From Spirochaetia bacterium (GTDB lineage Bacteria > Spirochaetota > UBA12135): a stretch of DNA of 5,422 bases. Below, piece by piece: positions 1-5,422 of this stretch (position 1 is the stretch's first letter; each line of letters starts with the position of its first letter). The position numbers and the translations under genes are program-made. The stretch spans positions 208 to 5,629 of the forward strand of contig DNNS01000410.1 in the NCBI GenBank assembly GCA_003497555.1, read 5' to 3'. A model generated the notes under the pieces. It had not been told where the DNA came from and searched no databases. It saw nothing but the letters and a program-made list of their open reading frames with translations.

Positions 1-2
1 TT

Positions 3-794
3 CCGGCTGATTATCATGAAACAAAGGCGCATGATGATTTTGATTTATGGATAATTACCGAAGGCAATATCTTCATGGAATTTACCGACAATCCGGGCGC
101 GGATAAAATACTAAGAGCGCTTCCCGGAGATATTATTTTTTTTAAACCGGGCCTGGCATATCATTGCCGCAGCAATAATACAGCCTGGAGCGTGCTGTTT
201 ATACATTTTGATTTTTCTCTGGCAAAAAACCGTCAAGTACTGCATGAATTCAGTTTTTTAAGACATATTCCGGCTTTGCTGGTTTCTCCCGAGGCAGGGC
301 ATTTTATTGAAGCCTGCCGCAGAAGAGACAATAAAATGCCCATGTCCGGCCTTGCCCTGCACGGTTCATTTTTATCTCTGCTGTCAAAAATTTTATTTTT
401 AAACGGAACACAAAATATTAATGCAGTATCCGCTTCCTATTCGGCAGAACAAAACCTGAAAAACAGGCGGAAAACACAGTGCGAACCGGTTCAGCGCCTG
501 CTTCCGGCCATACAATTCATTAAAGAACATCCTGATAAACATCATACCAACCAGGCACTTGCTTCCCTGTGCGGAATGTCTGTTGGCCACTTTATTACCA
601 GTTTCGGATCTGTTATGGGAATGCCGCCGAAACAATACATCTCCGCCACTGTTTTTACCAGAGCCCGAAGCATGTTATATGAAAAAAAAAGCGTTAAAGA
701 AACCGCATCTTTATCGGGATTTTCCGATCAGTTTGTTTTTTCCAAGGCATTTAAAAAATATTTCGGTATGGCGCCGTCAAAAATTTCTTATTAA
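3..794 (+). CDS. AraC/XylS-family transcriptional regulator, 5' end outside window (partial)
   Basis: This is a DNA-binding transcription factor with an N-terminal cupin-like effector domain and a C-terminal double helix-turn-helix. The frame is open from the left edge. Codons 3-74 encode residues such as DYHE and DLWIITEGN, which run straight into the LPGDIIFFKPGLAYHC stretch typical of AraC ligand-binding cupins, so the ATG at 75 is internal and the real start is upstream. WSVLFIHFDFS (about 195-225) fits the later cupin strands. The C-terminal AraC domain spans about 490-790. The first HTH is at about 549-620 (NQALASLCGMSVGHF). The second is at about 693-767 (VKETASLSGFSDQFVFSKAF, then KKYFGMAPS), which is the strongly conserved part of the family. 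The visible 263 residues are close to a full-length member. Its TAA overlaps the ribosome-binding site of the cyclase gene, so co-transcription is likely. The effector and targets cannot be read from sequence; many relatives sense sugars. Confidence 0.93.
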   Translation, partial: PADYHETKAHDDFDLWIITEGNIFMEFTDNPGADKILRALPGDIIFFKPGLAYHCRSNNTAWSVLFIHFDFSLAKNRQVLHEFSFLRHIPALLVSPEAGHFIEACRRRDNKMPMSGLALHGSFLSLLSKILFLNGTQNINAVSASYSAEQNLKNRRKTQCEPVQRLLPAIQFIKEHPDKHHTNQALASLCGMSVGHFITSFGSVMGMPPKQYISATVFTRARSMLYEKKSVKETASLSGFSDQFVFSKAFKKYFGMAPSKISY

Positions 795-806
795 GGATTT
801 TTCATG
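793..806 (+). promoter_or_regulatory. Shine-Dalgarno site and ATG start for the cyclase gene
   Basis: AAGGA (793-797) lies six bases before an ATG at 804, which is ideal spacing, and it overlaps the TAA of the regulator gene. This is the only convincing initiation signal near the cyclase. The ATG is not in the cyclase reading frame: it opens a 29-codon frame ending at TAG 891-893. The GTG at 868, which is in the cyclase frame, has no comparable site upstream. This mismatch is the main evidence for a frameshift between 807 and 890. Confidence 0.7.
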
Positions 807-867
807 AAAAAATTCCGTTTTCCTCTTAACCCTGCGTTTCAGTCTTTCCAGCGCATTTATTCTCACT
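804..867 (+). other. Displaced N-terminal coding segment of the cyclase (apparent +1 frameshift)
   Basis: In the cyclase frame the codons from 808 to 867 are open and read KNSVFLLTLRFSLSSAFILT. This is a plausible short N-terminus plus the first half of a membrane helix, joining directly to ILTALLISVISTIY after 868. The frame is closed at TGA 805-807, so no ATG serves it. Removing one A from the A6 run at 807-812 gives MKNSVFLLTLRFSL and a 553-residue protein. Removing one A at 827-828 (in TTAACCC) gives MKKFRFPLTLRFSL, which looks even more like a normal cytoplasmic leader. The shift must lie between TGA 805 and TAG 891. A sequencing or assembly error, a true mutation, or translational or transcriptional slippage are all possible; a simple indel error is the plainest explanation. 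Confidence 0.6.
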
Positions 868-2466
868 GTGATTCTGACTGCGCTGCTGATTAGCGTAATC
901 AGTACTATTTATACCGGCAAGGTAATTATGAAATCAATCCGCTCGCAGCTTCATGATATTGCCGGGGTCGGAGCTTTACATTTAAGCGGCGATCTGCATT
1001 CCCGCATTATAAATGAAGAAGATGCTGAAACGAAAGAGTTTGCGGTATTGCTTGGCGAGATTAATAACATCAGGGCAATAAATCCGGAAATTAAATATGC
1101 CTATACCCTGCGGAGGAATGAAAACGGAGATGTTGTTTTTGTTGTTGACAGCGATCCGGATACCAACGAAAGGGCAGCTATCGGCTATAAAATGTCAGAA
1201 ATTACCCCTGCTATCGAGGAAGCCTTCAGTACAAAACGCAGTATCATGGTAGAAACGGAATATTATACTGATGAATGGGGTACTTTTATCTCCGGCTATG
1301 CGCCATTTTATACCAAAGACGGCAGATTTGAAGGGCTGTTGGGTATTGATATCACGGCTGATACTGTAAAAAAACATCAAATTAAAAATATGCTTATTAT
1401 TTCCGCGGTAAGTTTTCTGGTTGCATTTTTTTCAGTACTGTTAAGTCTTTATGTTTCCGGGAAAATTACCCGTCCGGTAGCTGAAGTTACTGCTGATATG
1501 ACAGAAATACAGAAATTCAATCTTGAGCATACTGCTTCCATTTATTCAAGAATTTTTGAAATTAATGAAATGGCGCGCGCCCTGGAAAACATGAAAAAAA
1601 GCCTGCGTTCCTTTAAAAAATATGTTCCTTCGGAACTGGTAGCGGATTTAATCAGACTTAATAAAGAAGCGGTTCTGGAAGCGGAAAAAAAAGAAATCAC
1701 GGTATTTTTTTCGGATATTGCCGGTTTTACCTCCATTTCTGAAAAAATCCCTCCTGAACTGCTTTCCAGGACGCTTGGCGATTATCTTTCTTTTATAACT
1801 AAAACCATTCTCAGGCAGCAGGGGACAGTTGACAAGTTTATCGGCGATGCGGTAATGGCATTATGGGGGGCTCCGCATAAACTTTCCGGGCATGAGCTTT
1901 ACGCCTGCCGGGCTGCCCTGGAATGCCGCGCCGGCCTGGAAAAATTCAATCTGATCCTGGCTGAAAAAAAAATTCCGGCTTTTTTAACGCGCATTGGTAT
2001 AAATATCGGAGAGGCTATTGTCGGCAATATGGGCTATGAAGAACGTCTCAGCTATACGGCAATCGGAGATAATGTAAATCTCGCCTCGCGCCTGGAAGGG
2101 CTGAATAAATTTTATCATACGGATATTATAATCAGCGGCGCAGTTTATGAAAAAGTATGCAAATCCGTTCTGGCAAAATTTATAGATATTGCGGCTGTCA
2201 AGGGGAAAAATCACGGTATCAGAATCTATGAACTTGTATCCATGCTTGATCAGGCCGACAGCAGGCAGCAGCAAAGAATCTGCAGGTATAATGAAGCCAT
2301 GGAGCTGTATCTGAACAGAAAATGGCAGGATGCCATGAGTATTTTTAATGAACTTAAAAACGGGGATGATTTTTTATGCAGCATGATGACGGAAAGGTGC
2401 CGCAATTTTATAAAAAATCCTCCGCCTGACGGCTGGGTCGGCGTAATACATCTGCGGGAAAAATAA
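868..2466 (+). CDS. Membrane class III adenylate cyclase with Cache-like sensor and HAMP domain
   Basis: The protein makes cAMP from ATP on the cytoplasmic side of the inner membrane. Numbering is from GTG 868, the first usable in-frame start; the real start is probably ATG 804 (see the separate entry). Residues 1-20 are the remainder of TM1. Residues about 22-173 form an extracytoplasmic Cache-like sensor, with the late motif DEWGTFISGYAPFY then GLLGIDITAD. TM2 is 175-197, and a HAMP follows from ITRPV (200-204) to about 250. The catalytic domain spans about 270-455. Metal ligands are D283 (FFSD) and D327 (KFIGD). The purine-selecting pair is K323 and T397 (YTAIGD), the Lys/Thr signature of class IIIb adenylate cyclases. 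Transition-state residues are N404 and R408 (NVNLASR). All catalytic residues are therefore present. The tail (about 465-532) is a TPR-like helical pair ending in NPPPDGWVGV, a common ending in such cyclases. The sensed ligand is unknown. The next gene starts five bases after the TAA. Confidence 0.93.
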   Translation: MILTALLISVISTIYTGKVIMKSIRSQLHDIAGVGALHLSGDLHSRIINEEDAETKEFAVLLGEINNIRAINPEIKYAYTLRRNENGDVVFVVDSDPDTNERAAIGYKMSEITPAIEEAFSTKRSIMVETEYYTDEWGTFISGYAPFYTKDGRFEGLLGIDITADTVKKHQIKNMLIISAVSFLVAFFSVLLSLYVSGKITRPVAEVTADMTEIQKFNLEHTASIYSRIFEINEMARALENMKKSLRSFKKYVPSELVADLIRLNKEAVLEAEKKEITVFFSDIAGFTSISEKIPPELLSRTLGDYLSFITKTILRQQGTVDKFIGDAVMALWGAPHKLSGHELYACRAALECRAGLEKFNLILAEKKIPAFLTRIGINIGEAIVGNMGYEERLSYTAIGDNVNLASRLEGLNKFYHTDIIISGAVYEKVCKSVLAKFIDIAAVKGKNHGIRIYELVSMLDQADSRQQQRICRYNEAMELYLNRKWQDAMSIFNELKNGDDFLCSMMTERCRNFIKNPPPDGWVGVIHLREK

Positions 2467-2471
2467 TTTTT

Positions 2472-5348
2472 ATGCAAAAAAAATATGCAGCCCTGCTTCT
2501 TTTGACGGTAATCGGCGCCGTTTCTCTTCTGAACGAATACTTGTTAATCAGCCTCACAGATATAAATTTCGGTTCATCGCTGGCCAGTGTCAATATAGTG
2601 CTTATTGTCTGGTTTACGGGAATAGCCGCCGGGAATTATTTTGCCGGCCGTATACTTTTATTAAAAAACATACAGAAAATATTTTTTGCAATGCTGGCCT
2701 GTGAAGCCCTGCTTGGGCTATTCATTTTTTTTATGCCTGAACTTGTCAGGGTCTCCGGTATTTTTTTTTCATCTGTTTATAACCCGGACTGGAATTTCCC
2801 GGTCAAGACGCTTCTGAAATATGTTATCTGCGTCATTATTTTTTTTATACCCTGTGCGGTCATGGGTATGCGCCTTCCGCTCTTTTTCGGTTTAAATAGA
2901 AATAAAAATATCTTCGGAACCGGCTGGGGTCTTTGCACCCTGGGTTCCTGTGCCGGAGTCTTCCTGGCGGCTTTTTATATTCCGGGAAATTTTGCCGTTT
3001 CTGCAGTATTAAAAGGTTCTGCAGTTTTTTCTTTTTTAACAGCCTGCCTGGTTTTTATTTTTAGTCCCCGGGATGCAGCGCCGGCTGAAAATGCTTTTAA
3101 AAACAATTTTCCCCGGAAAAAAGCGTACCGGGCAGCTTTCGGCCTTGGTTTTTTAATGATGTTTCTGGAAATAATCTGGATTCGGCTTTTTTACCGTTAT
3201 GTTCCCAACACCCGTTATGTTTTCAGCGCTGTTATTATCAATGTTTTGCTGGGAAGTGCGCTGGGTTCTTTTTTTTACAGCAGAATAAAATCAGTCAAAA
3301 CCGGTTTTTGGGGAATTTTATCTTTAGCCGGGCTGATTTGGCTTTCAGCTTCCTCATTATTAGCCGAGACATTTTTTTTACATTTAAAAAATTTTTTTTC
3401 TGCGCTTCCGGCAGTTTATTCTTTAATAATAATTTTTGCAGCTGCTGTACCGGTATTTTTTCCGTGTTTTATTTCAGGTTTGCTTTTACCCTGTATTTAC
3501 AGCTGTTTTTTACCGGGAGAAAATAAAACTTCCTATACTGCCGATTTTTTAGCGAGCCATACGGGCGGGCATATTGCCGGTGCTCTTTGCTGCGGATATA
3601 TTTTTCTGCCCTCAGCCGGGCTGTTTTTATCTTATGCGGTAATCGGCTGTATTATTTTTATGGTTCTGGCTGTGTTATTTTTCCGCACCGGTATCCGCAT
3701 GGCGGTTTTAACCGGCGGAATTATTGCTATGGCTCTTTTTATTATTCCGCTGCTGCCGCATTACCGGGCAGGACAACAGAATATTATCGCTTCCATAAGC
3801 GGTATTGATGCCGATGCAGAAATACTTCAGAAAAAAGAAGCGGAATACCGGCAGATTTCTCTGGTTATAAACCGCGCATTTATTTCCGGCAGTGACGGGC
3901 CTGAAGCGGTAATGGCCCATAAACGGCAGGGCCTGCTGCCTGTACTTTTTTCTGAAGCAACCAATCGGGCCCTGGCCATTTCCTTCGGCACCGGAGCCAC
4001 CGCCTCTTCTTTTCTCGATGCCGGATTCGGCAGTGTGGAATGCGCCGAGATTTCCTCCGCCTCGCTGAAAGTGGCCGGGTTTTTCAGTCATATCAACAGC
4101 AAGGCGCTGACTAAGGCGCGTTTTCGTCTGGTAATTGACGACGGCAGGCTTTATGTCCGAAAAAGCAGCAGCCATTATGATATTATCCTGTCGGACCTGT
4201 ACCAATTTCAATGCTCTTCTGCGCCCCTGATGTATACCAAAGAATTTTTCAGAGACCTTAAAAAACTTCTTGCTCCGGGCGGTATTATTGTCCAGTGGCT
4301 GCCGATCAGACAGATACCGGCGGAAAGTCTGAAAATGATTTTAAAAACTTTTTCGGAAATTTTCCCGGGATCAGAAGTTTTTTTTCTCAGCGAAACCGGA
4401 GATTATCTGCATCTGGGCATTATTGCTTCCGCAACCGGCCGAGTAAATTTTCACCGGGCAGTTTATAATTATTCCGTACAGCCTGAGGTTTTTGAAAAAG
4501 CGCTTTTAAATCCAGGCATAGCCGGGGGTTATTATCTCTGCCGGCTCGAAGATATTATTGGGGATCTGCATGTTTATCCGGTAATCACCGCTGATTTTCC
4601 GATTATTGACAAAAATTATATCAGCCGGGATTTTTTACAGGATAATCTTTCTTTTCTCATGCCCTATTACCGCGACGCATGTGTTTTTGAAAAAACTGCG
4701 GCACAATCCGACTCTCTTATTTACCGCCGTTTATTCAGATTTTTGCTGCAGGCCCTGAATCGAAATTCCCTGTCTCCGGAAAAAATGATCACAGAGCTGA
4801 AATCATTTGCCGCCGGTTATAATATCAGTGAAGAAAGATTGTACAGGGATTTTCCGCACCTGAGCTATCTGCTGGGAAAATTATATCTGCAGGAAGCAGT
4901 AAGAAATTTTAATAACGGAAATATTCCGCCGGCTGATGAATTACTCCGGCGCATTCATAATACCAGATTCAGTAATTCGCATTTTTACCGGCTGGCAGGA
5001 CTGCAGGCCGGTTTGCGGGGTGAATTCATTACGTCGCAGCGTTATTTTGACATGGCTTTAAACGCAGATAATAATAATTCTTATGTTTATTCCAGCCGGG
5101 CCCAGATTGATCTAATCAATAACCGGAAAGAAGAAGCCCTTAAAAATATTTATTCAGCTCTGGCTCTGGATGGTAAAGACCGGCAGGTACTGCGGATCGC
5201 CCTTCATGTTTTTATTACCTGTGACCGTTTTGACGATTTCAGCAGATACCTTGATTTATATAAAAAATATCTTCCGCAGGACCGGGCCATGAGTGATGCC
5301 GCAGCCGTTTATTTAAATGCAAAGGGTAGTAATAAAAAAATCAAATGA
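2472..5348 (+). CDS. Fused MFS-like membrane / spermidine-synthase-like / TPR protein
   Basis: This 958-residue protein has three parts. Residues about 5-428 form a polytopic membrane domain of roughly 12-14 hydrophobic helices, as in the family annotated as fused MFS/spermidine synthase. Residues about 440-690 resemble the polyamine aminopropyltransferase fold. They show a glycine-rich nucleotide loop (FGTGAT, 505-510), an acidic residue after strand 2 (E526), DDGR (556-559), YDIILSD with the expected catalytic-position D575, YTKEFF, and LAPGGIIVQWLP. The C-terminal part (about 800-945) contains TPR-like helix pairs, clearest at 837-869 and 870-903. Canonical spermidine-synthase features are missing: GGGDG reads SFGTG, DSxDP reads DLYQF, and the YHE region is not conserved. 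Aminopropyl transfer is therefore doubtful and speE is not assigned. ATG 2472 is chosen because a basic residue pair and TM1 follow at once; the upstream GGGAA (2456-2460) is weak and 11 bases away, so coupling to cyclase translation is likely. The substrate is unknown. Confidence 0.88.
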   Translation: MQKKYAALLLLTVIGAVSLLNEYLLISLTDINFGSSLASVNIVLIVWFTGIAAGNYFAGRILLLKNIQKIFFAMLACEALLGLFIFFMPELVRVSGIFFSSVYNPDWNFPVKTLLKYVICVIIFFIPCAVMGMRLPLFFGLNRNKNIFGTGWGLCTLGSCAGVFLAAFYIPGNFAVSAVLKGSAVFSFLTACLVFIFSPRDAAPAENAFKNNFPRKKAYRAAFGLGFLMMFLEIIWIRLFYRYVPNTRYVFSAVIINVLLGSALGSFFYSRIKSVKTGFWGILSLAGLIWLSASSLLAETFFLHLKNFFSALPAVYSLIIIFAAAVPVFFPCFISGLLLPCIYSCFLPGENKTSYTADFLASHTGGHIAGALCCGYIFLPSAGLFLSYAVIGCIIFMVLAVLFFRTGIRMAVLTGGIIAMALFIIPLLPHYRAGQQNIIASISGIDADAEILQKKEAEYRQISLVINRAFISGSDGPEAVMAHKRQGLLPVLFSEATNRALAISFGTGATASSFLDAGFGSVECAEISSASLKVAGFFSHINSKALTKARFRLVIDDGRLYVRKSSSHYDIILSDLYQFQCSSAPLMYTKEFFRDLKKLLAPGGIIVQWLPIRQIPAESLKMILKTFSEIFPGSEVFFLSETGDYLHLGIIASATGRVNFHRAVYNYSVQPEVFEKALLNPGIAGGYYLCRLEDIIGDLHVYPVITADFPIIDKNYISRDFLQDNLSFLMPYYRDACVFEKTAAQSDSLIYRRLFRFLLQALNRNSLSPEKMITELKSFAAGYNISEERLYRDFPHLSYLLGKLYLQEAVRNFNNGNIPPADELLRRIHNTRFSNSHFYRLAGLQAGLRGEFITSQRYFDMALNADNNNSYVYSSRAQIDLINNRKEEALKNIYSALALDGKDRQVLRIALHVFITCDRFDDFSRYLDLYKKYLPQDRAMSDAAAVYLNAKGSNKKIK

Positions 5349-5352
5349 ACTG

Positions 5353-5422
5353 ATGAAAGGGTGCAAATTTATTTCTTGGTTAAATAAAACAAGAGTATGC
5401 ACCATGATATCAAGTATTTTCT
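5353..5422 (+). CDS. Possible start of a further gene, cut by the window end
   Basis: An ATG four bases after the TGA of the fusion gene opens a frame that stays open for 23 codons to the right edge (MKGCKFISWLNKTRVC and onward). A second in-frame ATG at 5404 has a weak purine-rich site, AAGAG (5391-5395), eight bases upstream, and would give MISSIF as the beginning. Neither start is strong, and the composition is AT-rich enough for a chance open frame of this length. The close spacing fits a continuing operon. No function can be proposed. Confidence 0.25.
   Translation, partial: MKGCKFISWLNKTRVCTMISSIF
5360..5403. repeat. Imperfect inverted repeat after the fusion gene
   Basis: GGTGCA (5360-5365) is matched by TGCACC (5398-5403), and inside it TTTATTT (5368-5374) is matched by AAATAAA (5382-5388) around a seven-base loop. 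The two stems are separated by an uneven internal loop (2 and 9 bases). An alternative inner stem pairs TCTTG (5374-5378) with CAAGA (5390-5394). No T-run follows within view, so it does not look like a standard intrinsic terminator. It could be an mRNA hairpin over the AAGAG/ATG 5404 start region, a protein-binding site, or chance in AT-rich DNA. Confidence 0.4.

Noticed and set aside
559..807. 82-codon plus-strand frame overlapping the regulator 3' end
   Set aside because: It runs out of frame across both conserved helix-turn-helix motifs of the AraC domain, so it is a shadow.
868..870. GTG 868 as the true cyclase start
   Set aside because: It has no ribosome-binding site, and it leaves a short TM1 while sensible membrane sequence continues upstream in the same frame. 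It is kept only as the formal left border of the intact frame.
3308..3808. Two plus-strand frames (72 and 73 codons) inside the membrane domain
   Set aside because: They overlap the fusion gene in another frame; their Phe/Tyr-rich products come from the T-rich membrane-helix codons. The main frame is continuous.
3708..4211. 167-codon open frame on the minus strand
   Set aside because: It lies fully opposite the spermidine-synthase-like domain, whose plus-strand motifs are clear. The translated product is low in recognisable structure and has no family resemblance.
2472..5348. Naming the third gene speE (spermidine synthase)
   Set aside because: Donor-loop and polyamine-binding residues are not conserved, and the domain is embedded in a much larger membrane/TPR protein.
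5360..5403. Rho-independent terminator
   Set aside because: The stem is AT-rich and interrupted, and no T-run follows before the window ends.
1..5422. CRISPR arrays, tRNA or rRNA genes, insertion sequences
   Set aside because: No regularly spaced repeats, cloverleaf-like sequence, rRNA-like sequence or transposase-like protein was seen; nearly every base is in the three protein genes.

Overview
The window is a dense, single-strand (+) stretch of bacterial DNA holding three consecutive genes with almost no spacer between them. It is moderately AT-rich, with many A and T runs of 8-9 bases inside the genes. Nothing identifies the species. The mix of an AraC-type regulator, a Cache-type membrane class III cyclase and an MFS/spermidine-synthase-like fusion suggests a Gram-negative environmental or gut bacterium. 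The PVC group (for example Lentisphaerota) or the spirochaetes are guesses based on protein style only.

Region 1 (3-794) is the 3'-truncation-free end of an AraC/XylS-type regulator whose true start lies before the window. The frame is open to the left edge, and the codons before the first ATG (75) still encode cupin-like sequence. Region 2 (about 804-2466) is a membrane-bound class III adenylate cyclase: TM1, extracytoplasmic Cache-like sensor, TM2, HAMP, catalytic domain and a short helical tail. Its 5' end looks frameshifted. The only good ribosome-binding site and ATG (793-806) are in a different frame from the rest of the protein, and removing one base repairs the N-terminus. Region 3 (2472-5348) is a 958-residue three-part protein: a polytopic membrane domain, a spermidine-synthase-like methyltransferase fold that lacks several canonical active-site residues, and a TPR tail. 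Region 4 (5349-5422) holds an imperfect inverted repeat and possibly the first codons of another gene.

The spacing (9 bases from regulator to the likely cyclase ATG, 5 bases from cyclase to fusion protein) supports one transcription unit. A working model, which is inference, is that an envelope signal sensed by the Cache domain sets cAMP levels, while the AraC protein controls this or nearby operons. The role of the fusion protein is unknown. I found no RNA genes, mobile elements, CRISPR arrays or convincing terminators, and no gene-free stretch over 300 bases.
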